DNA of 64,000 nucleotides from Erythroxylum novogranatense. Its lineage: Eukaryota > Streptophyta > Magnoliopsida > Malpighiales > Erythroxylaceae. The notes under the pieces were generated by a model. It was not told the DNA's origin, ran no database searches, and saw only the letters and a list, made by a program, of their open reading frames with translations. The DNA is taken from NCBI GenBank assembly GCA_029891385.1, contig CM057233.1:11907460-11971459 (forward strand), given 5' to 3'. The translations under genes were made by a program, and so were the position numbers. Every line of letters starts with the position of its first letter. The stretch's first letter is position 1. Shown here piece after piece: positions 45,401 to 57,293 of this stretch.

Positions 45401-46050
45401 AATGTGACACTGATATGGTTGGAATTTATAGGGACATGAGATTAATGTAGAGCCTAGATTGAACGGTGAGTACCGTAATTGTGTTATGAGAGTAGTGTAG
45501 TGTGTTAGTGAGAAATTGAAGTCGAAATAGAAATGTGAAATCCTAGAAAAAGGGGAAATAATTTGAGTGAATTGAGGTTATTGGAATCTTGTGATCAGTG
45601 TTTTAACACTAAAGAGATATAATCTGATTAGCGATAAATGAAATATTTCGAATGTATCATTTCAAAGATAGATGCACTTAGATGAAAATAAGTGTATAAA
45701 TTAGAGAAATTAAAGTTGTTATAAGTGACCTCCATATGACTGTGATGTGAAGTGAACTATAGATTGGTAATTCTGTAAAAGAGGTCTCGGATCCAAATGG
45801 TGACATGCTAGGATCCGATATATGTGTTATTGACATTGCAAGTGATTTAATCGCATAATTCTAAATGAGATTGTATGACGGTGTTGAGTATGAAAGAGGT
45901 AAATGATCGAGTGATCGTATATATATTTTAGGCATTGGCGTAAATTGCTCGAGTAGCGACTTAAGTGAGAATTTGGAAATAAATGAGTGAAAAGACTCCC
46001 CTACCTTTCTGATCAATTGTGTATGAAATTTTGAGGACGAAATTTTAATT
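42447..46050 (+). other. Degenerate interior of the LARD-like element
   Basis: No frame longer than about 75 codons shows a retroelement domain. Weak echoes exist, such as a protease-like RLLIDASAYSD near 43555 and the usual gypsy 3' end wording before the polypurine tract. The plus strand is strongly poor in C (line 44161-44220 has 18 G and 5 C). Nothing else was recognised. Confidence 0.6.
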
Positions 46051-46062
46051 AGGAGGGGAGAA
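46051..46062 (+). other. Polypurine tract of the LARD-like element
   Basis: AGGAGGGGAGAA ends one base before the right LTR start. Confidence 0.88.
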
Positions 46063-46770
46063 TTGTAACATCCCGTTACCGATGTGAGGGCATATCGGTA
46101 ATTTGGATGAGTGAACAAAGTGAGTGCATTCAAAATTGATTTGCACATATAGTGATTCCGCATAAGTGATAAATGAGTTAATTGCACATGCATACATAGC
46201 GACATGCATTCATGATTGTTCCAAAGATTTTATTGTTATTATGAGTTGAATAGTAAATTTTGCGAAATTGTGTGATATGAGTTATTGAGAATTAAGTGAT
46301 AAGTGAAATTGTGAATTTTGAGCTAAAGTGCTAAAGTGTTAGATATGGGTTAATGAGTTTGGAAAATGTGTGTTGAGTGGACATTGAGTCATTGAGAATT
46401 GAGAAATAATGTGAAGTGAATATTTAAATTAGTGGATTGTGATTTGAGTGAAAATCTTAAGAGTATTGGATTGTATAGTTGAGTGAGAGTGAGAATGAGT
46501 TCTAGAGAAGCGGAAATGTTAAATTGAGTATAGAATCGAGCGTTTTACCTTTTTTTGGATTTATGGAAATTTTTCCGAAATTTTTAGAGTTATATGATTG
46601 GACCGGAAAATTTGACCTAGAGACTGATATTTTGATTTCGGTCCCAAAAGTGAGCGGATATTGGTGTGAAAATTGAGAGTTAAGCGTTTAAGAATTTTTG
46701 TGATGAGTCAGTGGAATTTAGAGACTGAGACTAAGTGAATTGGAAGACTGTGGTATATAGGTTTAAATAA

Positions 46771-46774
<4 letters not shown>

Positions 46775-46801
<27 letters not shown>
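46775..46801. repeat. (TA)n microsatellite, right LTR
   Basis: About 27 bp of TA repeat, longer than at the matching site in the left LTR. Confidence 0.95.
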
Positions 46802-46805
<4 letters not shown>

Positions 46806-47066
46806 TGAGGTTCAAGGTTTGGCATTTTCCCTTTTTCCTCTTCCTTCTGTCGACGATGGTGAGCTTCTTCCCTTTGAGATTTCGTGGATTTCTCTTCCTT
46901 GTGGTTGAGAAATTGGTTGTGATAGAGAATGAGTGATGTCTGACTGAGATTTGAGAGTGATTCAGAGAGGGATTGAAGCTTGGAGGCTTTCGACGTTTGC
47001 GATTTAGGGTTTTCGATCGATTCTTCGATTCTGGTAAGTTTTACGGTTTTAATGTTGTGCTTATAG

Positions 47067-47146
47067 TTGTTCATGGCATTTGTGATGTTTAATGAGTTAG
47101 TTTGAGTTGTTCATGGCATTTGTGATGTTTAATGAGTTAGTTTGAG
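47067..47146 (+). repeat. 40-bp tandem duplication, right LTR
   Basis: Two units matching the pair at 40487-40566. Confidence 0.93.
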
Positions 47147-48631
47147 TAGTTGAGGGTATTAATGTTGAGTTTAGATAGTATTAATGGCGGAAATTAATTT
47201 GGAGAAGACGAAGTTTCGTCTCACGCCGCGACGTCTGGTTCAGGCATACCGCAGCGAGAAAAAGTGAGCTGCCGCCATGAAAGAAGAGGTGACGCCGTGG
47301 CATGAGGGCGAAATTCATGCTGACGAAGGCGAGGTGACGTCATGATGAAGGAATGAAAATGGTTTTGCGCATGGCTAATGTTGTGAGGTCGCATGAAGAG
47401 TGAAATTGAGATGAGATTGAATTGGTTTTAGGGTATATCTTTTAGTGTAGACCTCAATTGAGATGATTTTGATTCGTTGTGAACTAGAGAAAGAGGTCTA
47501 CAAGTGTGACAGTAATTGAGAGTTGAATTATTATAGAGAGACCATGAATTATCGATAGTGAATCAAATCTAGTATCAAATGTGACAATTAGAGTGTGAAG
47601 TGAGGACTTCATGAGTAAGATGGACTTAGTGAATAGTGAATTGTGGTGATGAAGTGAGAGTAAGTGGAATTGGTCTAGAGTGGAAATCATGATCATACAT
47701 CATATAGTTTGAATTGAGACATGTGCATCGGTGAATTCAATTAATTGAGCAAGTAGTGATGAGAACTCATTTGAATTGTTATAGAGGCGCCGTTGGATCG
47801 ATTGCATCACGGACATTCGCTGGTACTTCCAGCAATAGCTCGGAAGTTTCGGTGAGTAACCTAGTTGGTTCCTCAGCTTTTATGTGATTAAATGTGCTGT
47901 GAATGTGTATGAATTAAGTGTTAAAGTGAGTGATATAAATGTGAAGTGAATGAGCTAAATGCGATAGATGTTACTGATTGTGTGAATGTGAATAAGTGCT
48001 CTGAGTATGATAAGTGTAGTGAATGAGATGCATGTGAAATGTGTTACGAATGTGAATACTTGTGATAAGTGAATGAAGTGACATATAAATAGAGATGTGA
48101 ACATTAGTGAATGTGAAATCAGTGTAAAGAGTATGAGTAAGTGTTCTGATTGAGATAGCGAGTGAAGTGATAAACATGTACTAGTATTTGTGTAAGTGTG
48201 AGTACATGCTAAGCATGAGCATAAGTGGTAATTAAATAGTTGTATCTGGAGCTTAGTGATCGAGCTTTAAGCTCGATTATCGATGAATGGGCCCGAGGTC
48301 AAAGGGAAATAGTGCATACCAGAGGGCTCTCCTATCCCTTAAGTGAGTGGGCGAAGTGCATTCCCGAGGGCTCTCCTACCGCCAAAAATGTGATCGGTCT
48401 GAAAAGTACCGGATTGGGACAAGTAAACGCTCAGTCACAACAACAACATAAAATGAGAAATTGCATACATATGCATCTGATTGTGTAGTGAAATTGTGAA
48501 TGCGTGTAAATACGTGATAATTGTGAAGTCTATATCTGAGCCATGTGATAGTGGAAATGTGTAAATTGTGTATAGTGTTATAAAATGTATTATAGTGTGT
48601 TGAGATATATATATTGTGTATATGCATGAGT

Positions 48632-48680
48632 TGGGTGAACCATCAATGATGGTTTCTCATTGAGTTCGCAAACTCACCCA
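48632..48680 (+). other. Conserved multi-hairpin LTR element, copy 4
   Basis: TGGGTGAACCATCAATGATGG differs from copy 3 in the loop (CAATG for CGATG). The second hairpin is TGAGTTCGCAAACTCA with all six pairs. The third hairpin downstream is damaged (CCAGATTGGACCAACGG). Confidence 0.8.
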
Positions 48681-49019
48681 ACATTGCAACTATTTTCGGG
48701 ATGAAGAGTACCAGATTGGACCAACGGAGTATGGCTACCGCTAGTCGAGTCGAGTTCAAAGGATCGGTTGGCGCCTGCATAAGTGTAGTGCTATTTATTT
48801 TAATGTGTTGTGTTTCCGCAAATTATTAAAGATTAGTGTTTTTATTCAGTGGCCCAAATTATTACGGATTTCCGCGCATGTGATTGATTTGTGACAAAGG
48901 AAAGTGTTTTCGAGTTTTAAATTGCAGTGAGTGTTCTAGTATGCAGCGCCTCATGGTCACGAAGTTCGGATATCACCTTTGATATCGTGTTGGTCACTGG
49001 AGTGGGATGCTACACGTAG

Positions 49020-50579
49020 TTTCTGAGGAATCCTTGGGAACCCCTGTACACAAGGGCAAAGGGAGAAGCCTTTTCGTGAGTCAAGGTACACTTGACTGTT
49101 CGTGAGGGACATACCGTAAACCCACATAACATGCATGATTCAAATTCTTGTAAACTTGTTTGCCAAACTGGCACTTGCTTGTAAACTTGCTTGTCACACA
49201 TTTCGGAAAGCATGAATTTATGTGCATGTATTCGTGAAAGGAGAAAACCCCTTTTGAAAACTTTTTCATAAATCATGAATGCGAATCATATAGCAAAATA
49301 TAATCATCCCACAATAGCATGTAATGCAATCATTGATGATGCAATTTAAAGCATTAAATCTTTCTTGATTTGAACAAAATAATGAGTAACTTATTTACTC
49401 TATTATAAACATGGACCCACCTTGAATTCCTTGCTTTTTCTTGCCTAGGGATGAGTTTCCTCTTGATCCTCTTTCTCCTCTTGCCTCACTTGATTTCCTA
49501 AAATAAGAACCAAAATCTCATTCAATAACTCATGTTGAAACAATATTTCTATTCTTAACTTCCATCCAAAATTTCATATCTTTAGAGATTGATTCAGAAC
49601 TTCATTACTCAAAAAACTTGTAGATCTATGACTCTAGTTTACAACGCGTCAAAAATCACCTCAAAACGACTTCTGTAACAAAAGATATGCTCAAAACACT
49701 AAAATCTATCCTTGCTGGAAATCGAAGACTCGTCGCGGCGAACAGCCTCCGCTCGTCGCGACTAAAGACATCTGCCTAGCACGTCGTGAAGAACGACTTG
49801 TGTATGTCGCAATGAACAACCTTGCACGTCGCGGCGAACGACTTGCTCACATCTCGGCGAACAGCCTCGCGCACGTCACGATGAACAGCCTGGTGCACGT
49901 CGCGACGTGCGGGTCTGGAGAACGTCTCCGAACCGGACTTTCATGCATTTTTCCCACTTAAATCCTACTCTTTTGCTCATACAACCCACTTAAACTTTAG
50001 ATCATGCTTGATACTTCATTTCTAAACTCATTCAACACAAAATCATCAACAAAAACACAACCAAATCAACAACCCTAAGAGATTTCACCTGATTTTCCCC
50101 ATAAACTATAAACCATCGGTTCTAACTCATGCAACTCTAATCTAGGGTTTAATCCATCCTAAACAAGAAGAAACAAACTTATACTTACCAGAGAATGCTT
50201 CAAATCCTTCGGAAATTGTCTGAACCTAGCTTCCTCTTCTTCCTCTCTTCCACCGTAACTCTCTTCTTCTTCCTCTCTACTCTTTATTTTCCTTTCTTTC
50301 TTTCTAACTCTTTCCTTAAGCCTAAAAGATAGCACATGGACTAAAATGCCCTTCCTTGCTTAGTCTTAATCTTCCCAACTTAAGTGAACTTCCTAAAACG
50401 TCCTGATATATTTTACCCTTATAAACTTTTATTCTTTCATTACCACTTATTCCACACTAATCTCAATTTAATCTTAATTTCCACTAACACTTTCACTAAA
50501 ATCAAACTATGCCACAATTAAATACAATCAACATAGTTCATACTTAATAACATCAAGAAAAACAATTTGGGGCCCAACA
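49020..50579 (-). repeat. Gypsy 3' LTR, proximal part
   Basis: This continues 38836-39502 after removal of the inserted element; total LTR length is about 2.2 kb. It ends GGGGCCCAACA, the inverted partner of its TGTTGG start. A palindrome array lies at 49731-49907. Confidence 0.85.
49731..49907. repeat. Eight-copy, 23-bp-period array of CGTCGCGACG-type motifs
   Basis: Motifs start at 49731, 49754, 49782, 49805, 49827, 49850, 49874 and 49898, so spacing is 23, 28, 23, 22, 23, 24 and 24. Full forms are CGTCGCGGCG (49731, 49827) and CGTCGCGACG (49898). Others are decayed (CGTCGTGAAG, TGTCGCAATG, CGTCACGATG). The linker often reads AACAGCCT. Confidence 0.85.
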
Positions 50580-50594
50580 TTTCTCCCCCTCTTA
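50580..50594 (-). other. Gypsy polypurine tract
   Basis: On the minus strand TAAGAGGGGGAGAAA directly precedes TGTTGGGCCCC. Confidence 0.85.
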
Positions 50595-50609
50595 AAAGAA
50601 ATTTCGGCC

Positions 50610-52317
50610 TCAAAATTTACCTGAATCATTGAAAAGGCTTGGATACTTCTCCTTCATGGCGTCCAATGGCTCCCACGTGGCTTCTTCCACTGAATGGTTC
50701 CTCCACAGAACTTTAACTAGCTGAACCGTCTTGTTTCTGAGGACCTTTTCCTTTGTGTTCAAGATTTCCACTGGGATTTCCTCATAACTCAAATCGTCTC
50801 TCAACTGAACCTCCGAAACCTGAATGATATGAGAAGGATCTGATCTATACCTCCTCAATATGGAAACATGGAAGACATCGTGAATCTGAGACAACTCTGG
50901 CGGCAACGCCAACCTGTAAGCTAGTGGTCCGATCCTCTCAAGAATCTCATAAGGACCCACATATCTTGGACTCAACTTGCCTTTCTTGCCAATCCTTATT
51001 ACCCCCTTCCAAAGAGACGTCTTGAGGAACACCTTCTCACCAACTTCATACTCCATCTCCTTCCGATGAGCATCAGTGTAACTCTTCATCCTATCCTGGG
51101 TTGCCTTAAGCCACTGCTTAACCAGATTGACTTTATCCACTGTCATCTGGATCAATTCTGGTCCTACCAGTTTCCTCTCCCCTTCTTCGTCCCAACATAT
51201 CGGAGTCCTACACCTCCTTCCATACAATGCCTCATATGGACCCATCTGAATGCTCGAATGGTACGAATTATTATAAGCAAATTCGACCAATGGCAGATGC
51301 TCATCCCAAGCTCCCTTGAAATCTAACATACATGCCCTAAGCATTCCCTCAAGTGTCCAAATGGTCCTCTCAGATTGACCATCCGTTTGAGGGTGAAATG
51401 TTGTACTAAAATGCAGCTTAGTACCTAAAGCTTCCTACAAGCTTCCCCAAAATCTTGAAGTAAACCGAGGATCCCTGTCAGAAACTATAGAATCTGGAAT
51501 CCCATGCAATCTCACTACCTCATCTATGTACTTCTTTGCTAGCACATGTAGCAAATCAGTCTGCTTGATTGCCAGAAAATGGGCTGACTTCGTCAACCGA
51601 TCCACAATAACCCATATGGCATCATGCTTTCTACTGATCTTGGGCAAACCCATCAGAAAATCCATGGTTACTCTTTGCCACTTCCACTCAGGAATGGACA
51701 ATGGCCTTAATCGCCTGAAGGCGCTGGTGTTCACCTTGACTTGACGACACGAGACACTTATCGACATACTCGCTACATCCCTCTTCATGCCCTTCCACCA
51801 GAAATGCTCTCTCAAATCTCTGTACATCCTAGTGCTACCTGGGTGCATGACATAAGGCGCATTGTGTGCCTCATCCAAGATCTCATCCTTAACCTCCCTG
51901 CTATCTGGAATACAAAGTCTGTCCCCCACTGACATGAGTCCATCATCCCTCACTACTACTTCAGAAGTCTTACCATTCTGAATTTCCTCCCGAAGCTTGA
52001 TCAAATCTACATCCTGTGCCTGCAACTCCTTAACCTTCTCCCTGAGTATCGGTCTCACTCTGAAATTAGCTAGAAGGCAATTTGGTTCCTCCTGCTTCAA
52101 GCTTATCTTAAGCTTGGCTATCTCTTCCAATAAAGGAAGATAAACTGTCTAAACATGAGCAATGGATGACTTCCTGCTCAAAGCATCCGCCACTACGTTC
52201 GCCTTGCCTGGATGGTACTCAATCAACAAATCATAGTCCTTGAGCAACTCAATCCACCTTCTCTGCCTTAAATTCAATTCCTTCTGGCTCAGTAAGTACT
52301 TGAGACTCTTGTTGTAG
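50610..52317 (-). pseudogene. Gypsy RNase H end, integrase and chromodomain
   Basis: On the minus strand the frame continues RNase H ([39 protein letters not shown]) into integrase. There the zinc region is degraded, VIVDRLTKSAHFLAI and SIVSDRDPRFTSRFWGSL mark the core, and LYGRRCRTPICWDEEG follows. FGKKGKL-type wording (GKKGKLSPRYVGPYEILERI) and the chromodomain end VKVLWRNHSVEEATWEP complete it. TAG stops at 52149-52151 and 51435-51437 break an otherwise single frame. At 51435 the family has glutamine. The chromodomain places the element among chromoviruses. Confidence 0.92.
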
Positions 52318-52790
52318 CACCCCACTCTAGACAAGACCCGAACCTGAAATCTACAGTGATATCCGAGCCCGTGCCCCGCGAGGGTGGCGTACTAGAACAC
52401 TCAATACTTTTTTAAATCTCGTTATAACATTTTTCTTTTCTTTTTCACCTTTTTAAAACAGTTGAGTGCGGAAAACGATAATCAATCTGGGCCCGATTTA
52501 ATATGAAAACATTTTTCAAATATGAACAATTCAGTCATTAACTAGCACTCAATAGTGCTCAATCATTCATGTACATATAGAAATGTATGACCCAACTGGG
52601 CCCAATGCAATTTCTGAATATTTCAGTAATACAATACAATGACACAAACAAATGGGGCCCACTTAATAAACTCACTACACTAATGCAGATGTGACGACAC
52701 TGATCCCGACCCTGACCTTCACTTGAATCAAGAAACATACTCCCGCTTTACTAACGGGTACTCTTCAATTCTGAAAAATAGATGCAATGT

Positions 52791-52839
52791 TGGGTGAGTT
52801 TGCGAACTCAATGAGAAACCATCATCGATGGTTCACCCA
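52791..52839 (-). other. Conserved multi-hairpin LTR element, copy 5
   Basis: The minus strand carries GAACCATCGATGATGGTTTC, then TGAGTTCGCAAACTCA and CCCA. The third hairpin follows as CCCGTTAGTAAAGCGGG. Confidence 0.8.
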
Positions 52840-54214
52840 ACTCATGCATTCACGATCATATACACATAACACACAGTAGCATTTACAGTAATATCACAAT
52901 CAATTTCCTTATTCACAATGTTCAGTCATTTACAGTCAATTCGCATTTTTCAGTCAGTCATATACATATGCAATGCGCATGAGACACTTTCATTTTCTTT
53001 TCGTTGTTGTGATCGAGCGCCTATCAGTGATCAGTAATCAGACACATCTAGGGAGTAGGAGAGCCCTAAGGGTATGCACTAACTCCCCTCGAGCTCGAAG
53101 CTCGGTTCAAGAATGGTTTCGTTGGGCTTGAAGCCCCGATCTGATGGGCTGTGGTATCCGAGCACTGCGTGGGAGAGCCCTCAGGGTATGCACCACCTCA
53201 GGGGGAAAGCGATACCACGACATTACGTTGGCTGCTCCGATCACAACTGCCAATTATCTGATCATTTAACTATGCATGAATCCATATGTCACATTTCCAA
53301 TTTTCCAGTTTTCAGTCATTTACATTTTCCGAATATCATTTCCGCATTATCCATTTTGATATCACTTTTCATTTCCTGGGACCTTCGGTCCGGTATTTCA
53401 GTCATAGGCAATTCAATTCATTTTTCACTGATGCATTTACTATTCAATTCATTCATGCACTCATACACATTTACTCACCTTTGCACTTCAATATCACAAT
53501 CCAATATTTCGAACACCCATGGTCCGAAATCAATCAGAAACAATCACATTTATCCATCCTTACTTCCTCATGGCAATCAGTGCATATAATGAAACACATA
53601 AGGCTGAGAAACCAACTAGGTTACCCACCTGCACTTCCAAGCTACCGCTTGGAAGTCCCAATACTGTCCGTGGAATGTCGATCCATCGGAACCTCTATAT
53701 CAAATCAAATAAATCACATATTACCAATTAGGCCAATTCCAAATCAATGCATATACATATTTAACGAATGCAATAAATACTATACATGTTATGACATTCC
53801 CGATCCAAATCCTGAATTTCTCAATCTGATCACTCTCACTCTAATTCATAACAGTTCCAATTGTTATTAACCAATTTACCAATTTCCATACTCTATAATC
53901 ACTTTTCAATTAAAATCATGTTTACTATTCATTTGCCATTCGATCATGATAATCATCTGATTCAAATTCCGAATCCCATTCTTATCAATTCAAAATTCTT
54001 AGTCTCCAAACTCCACTAAGAAACTAAATCATTTAAAATAAATCCTCAATCTCATTACTTGTAATAATCACCTTATAATCCTTTAATTTCATTTCTTCTG
54101 AATTGCAATTTCCTATTCTCAAAAATTCAATTAATCCATAACCAACTAAATCATCAAATTCCCAAATCCCCAAATTTTAAAATCTCAAAAATCATTTTTT
54201 TCCGAAAACCACAT

Positions 54215-54410
54215 CCCTCATGGCGAAGCTCCCATTCTCTCCACGTCATTGCGGCAGATACTTGCCTCGCCACGGCGAATCATGAGCCCTCGTCACAGGC
54301 AGACGACCACAGACGTCAACGCGCGCTCTCTCCTCCTCGCCATGGCGCGCCTTCACAAGACGTCGCAAGGCGTAAACATTCTGCGTCATTGCGGCATGTT
54401 CTTCGTGCGT
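54215..54410. repeat. CG-rich island with CGYCNNGRCG motifs in the solo LTR
   Basis: CGCCACGGCG (54268) and CGCCATGGCG (54338) plus several GCGTCATTGCGG and ACGTCGCAAGG variants. The position in the LTR matches the islands at 40644 and 47224. Confidence 0.7.
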
Positions 54411-54792
54411 CATAAGGCAACCACGAATACGTCCAGAAAACCCAAAAATTTCCAGATTTTTGACAGATATCAACACTAAATCCAAATTTTCTCCTACAAA
54501 TCACTCCTAAATAATTCCATACATATCATACAACTAATCTTTAACTTCTATTTCATCAAACAATCGTTATCCCCAAAATTCAACCCTAAAACCAACGAAA
54601 ATCCTATCATCGACATTTTCCAAATTTCTAAACCAATTTCTTACTCAAATCAATGATCAAATGAAACGATTTAAGGCATAAACATATAGAAACTTACTTG
54701 ATTTAAGCTTCAATCCTTTGAAAATCCTTCAAGAACTCCAAATCCCAAGTTTTTCTCACCCACGACCGTCGATGGTGAGAAATGAACATTTA

Positions 54793-54794
<2 letters not shown>

Positions 54795-54828
<34 letters not shown>
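54795..54828. repeat. (TA)n microsatellite in the solo LTR
   Basis: About 34 bp of alternating A and T, at the position matching the TA tracts of the related LTRs. Confidence 0.95.
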
Positions 54829-54830
<2 letters not shown>

Positions 54831-55257
54831 CTTTAAAGGCTTGTTTGGCAATTTAGTTGCCACAAGTCCGAATCTTAACGTCTATCAGTCCAATTCTTAT
54901 TCTATTTTTTTCTCCCAATTTCAAAATGATCTTTAATAATAAAACCCAAAATCATATGTCACATTATCTCATATCAATTGCCAATCAATCCCGGACCCGG
55001 AATCTAATTTATCAGTCACTGGGCCAATTTTTCGGTCCGGATCTATTACTCTAAAAATTCTGGAAAAATTCCCATAAATTCACAAAAATTAGCAAATACA
55101 CAATCCTATACTCATATTCCAGTTTCCATTCTTTTAAATTCCATTTCATCCCAATTCCATATTCAAAACCTAATTTTGTCACAATCCAATTCTCATTTGT
55201 ACAATTTTAACCAAATTTCTGATTTCACAATCAAGTCGGGAATTGTCATACATGTAC

Positions 55258-55258
<1 letters not shown>

Positions 55259-55297
<39 letters not shown>
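55259..55297. repeat. Second (TA)n microsatellite in the solo LTR
   Basis: About 39 bp of TA repeat close to the U3 start of the minus-strand LTR. Confidence 0.95.
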
Positions 55298-55299
<2 letters not shown>

Positions 55300-55413
55300 T
55301 TGAGCAAGCAAAAGGATAATGCATGTACAATGCAACATTTGCCTGTATCCAATCCTAATCCGATCCAAACTGCCAATATACCCGTCATGCCGGCAACGGG
55401 ATGTTACACTTGT

Positions 55414-55571
55414 GATCTGTAAAGATCCTTTTCTGAACCCCATATAGATAATGCCTCCAAATCTTCAAGGCAAAGATCACTGCTGCCAACTCCAAGTCAT
55501 GAGTTGGATAATTCAACACATACGGCTTCAGTTGCCTGGAAGCATATGCTATCACCCTGTCTCCTTGCATC
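55414..55571 (-). pseudogene. Gypsy RNase H, middle part
   Basis: The minus strand reads [20 protein letters not shown], then [20 protein letters not shown] and KRIFTDHK. It is bounded by the LINE on one side and the solo LTR on the other, and joins RT at 62180 and SLKYL at 52317. The RNase H signature residues TDHK and LELAAV are present. Confidence 0.9.
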
Positions 55572-55818
55572 AAAACACAACCGAGTTTGCAGGTTCGTTT
55601 TGAGAGTGTCTCTCTCTAGGGTTCCTTCCTAGATTGCATTCCTAAATCTGGTTTCTTCAATTGGGGCTCAGGACGACATTAGTGTTATTTTCTTGGGTTT
55701 TCTTCCTTCTGTTATTGGTGGTGTGGCTGTCTCTTGGTTAGCGGTGAAAAGTTTGACTTTATTGCTGCCCTCGCCGTCTCCTTCAGACGGGTGAGGAGTG
55801 GTTTCGGGAGGGGAAATC

Positions 55819-57163
55819 ATGGGTAAAAAGAAACCCAAAGATCCAGTGGTGAAGAGTCTTTGATTTATCCCCTCGCTCGACCTTTTCTCCGTGATCGACT
55901 CGCCGGCCACGGGATACGATCATTACAAGGGCGGTTTCGAAATCTCAACAAGGTTCGGTCGGCTCGAAAAAATTGGGTGTTTCATTGAAATCCGGCAAGG
56001 GGGTTGTTAATGAGATTCTTACTGAAACTATTTCTTCCCCCTCCACTGACGAGGAATCTGAGGAAGACGCGGCTGAAGAGACGTCATCCACCTCTTCTTC
56101 AGAGGATGAAGTTCCTGAGGAGGACTCCTCTGTTCCTCTTCAAATGGCGCCAAATGTGGTGAGTTCTATGGCTCTTGAAGTTTCTGGGGATGTACCGCGA
56201 CCTGCAAATGTGGTGGGGTCAGGACCATCGGTTGCAGATACTCCTGCTCCCGTGGCTTTTGACTCTGAGAAGCCTTCATTTGCAAGTTTGTTTAAGCATA
56301 ATCGGAACCTGACTCAGGGGATGCGTTTGGAACACATTCCTGCTCAAAAAGAAGTCACAATTTCGGCAGAGGATCGTCTAGATCTAGAACAGGAGTGGGG
56401 TTACTGTTTGGTGGGTGTGTTTACAGGACGTTTCCCGGGTATGAAAGCAGTGGACACGATTATGTCCCAATGGGGTGTGGAATGTAAGCTCATTCCTCAT
56501 AAAGGGGGTTGGCTAGTTTTTCGGTTTGTTTCGGACGCTGATCGTACTGCTATTTTGGCGGGAGGACCGTATGTTTCATTTGGGAAAACTTTAATGCTGA
56601 AGGCGTTGGCTCCTGGATTTGCATTTAACTTTAAGGATTTCATGGCGCTTCCTATTTGGATTAAATTACCTAATGTTCCACTTGATTTGTGGACGGATAA
56701 AAGCCTCTCCAAATTGGGATCAATGGTGGGTAAACCCATTTGTTCCGACCATGTTACCACCCAACACGCCAGGGTTGGCTATGCTAGGTTGCTTGTGGTA
56801 GTTGATGTTTAAAAAGTCCCTATTACTAGCTTCGAAGTTAAGTTACCTGAGGGTACTTCCTTCACCCAAATGGTTATCTATGAGACTTTCTCATCCTATT
56901 GTTGTGAATGTAGACATTTTGGCCATAATTTTTTTACCTGCAAGCGACCTCCTCCGAAGATTCAGAAGTGGGCCCCTAAGGCTCGGAGCTCCAATCCTAT
57001 TCCGGCTAGGCCTTCTACTATGGTAGCCACCTCGGTTGTTCCCCCAGAATCTTGTCCCACTTCTGCTCCTGTTTCTCAACCGTCTGCCCCCCTTCTGTGG
57101 CTAGGCCTGTTCGGCAGGCGCGGGTGCCTCCAGCCGGTCTCCCTAAGGGAAAAGGTGTTGTGA
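55819..57163 (+). pseudogene. LINE ORF1 (DUF4283 and zinc knuckle)
   Basis: The likely original start is MGKKKPKDP at 55819, followed by TGA after 14 codons. The long frame then opens at 55973. An acidic Ser/Glu-rich segment is followed by the DUF4283 domain (WGYCLVGVFTGRFPGMKAVD, GGWLVFRFVSDADR, LPIWIKLPNVPLDLW). TAA at 56810 breaks the frame just before VPITSFEVKLPEG. The same frame continues to a zinc knuckle CCECRHFGHNFFTC (CX2CX4HX4C complete) and a Pro-rich tail. In the family ORF1 binds element RNA. Confidence 0.9.
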
Positions 57164-57293
57164 GTGTTTCCTTTGGTCCCTTGGGTGATAGTACAGGGCT
57201 ATCACCTTCGTGTCCTGGTATTTCTGATCAGTCTCGGCTCCACTCGGATAGTTCTGGCCCACCTGGAGGGGCTGGGCCCTCACGTATGCCGCC

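Larger units (their letters stand above)
39503..49014 (+). mobile_element. Noncoding LTR element (LARD-like) of Tekay type, TSD CGTAG
   Basis: Two long LTRs (2927 and 2951 bp) flank a 3.6-kb interior. The copies CGTAG at 39498-39502 and 49015-49019 are identical. A primer site and a polypurine tract are present. The interior has no usable protein frame, so the element has the signals for replication but must borrow proteins. This fits a large retrotransposon derivative. Confidence 0.92.
46064..49014 (+). repeat. Right LTR of the LARD-like element
   Basis: It has the same layout as the left LTR and is near-identical over long stretches. Differences cluster in the CG-rich island (47220-47350) and in 48240-48440 and 48690-49010. 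It ends GGGATGCTACA before target copy CGTAG. Confidence 0.92.
52323..55408 (-). repeat. Solo LTR (Tekay-like) with perfect TSD CTTGT
   Basis: On the minus strand it runs TGTAACATCCCGTT to GGGGTGCTACA. CTTGT occurs at 52318-52322 and 55409-55413. It sits between TDHK and SLKYL of the host RNase H. Its landmarks match the LTR at 39503, including the GAGC hairpin at 53091, the multi-hairpin element at 52791, a CG-rich island (54215-54410) and TA tracts. No internal region remains, so LTR-LTR recombination has removed it. Confidence 0.93.

Noticed and set aside
53113..53870. Overlapping open frames of 158 and 194 codons in the solo LTR
   Set aside because: They are low-complexity, lie inside LTR sequence and match no domain. 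They reflect the C-rich, G-poor strand of the minus-oriented LTR.
54718..55443. Frames with long Ile-Tyr runs
   Set aside because: They are translations of (TA)n microsatellites.
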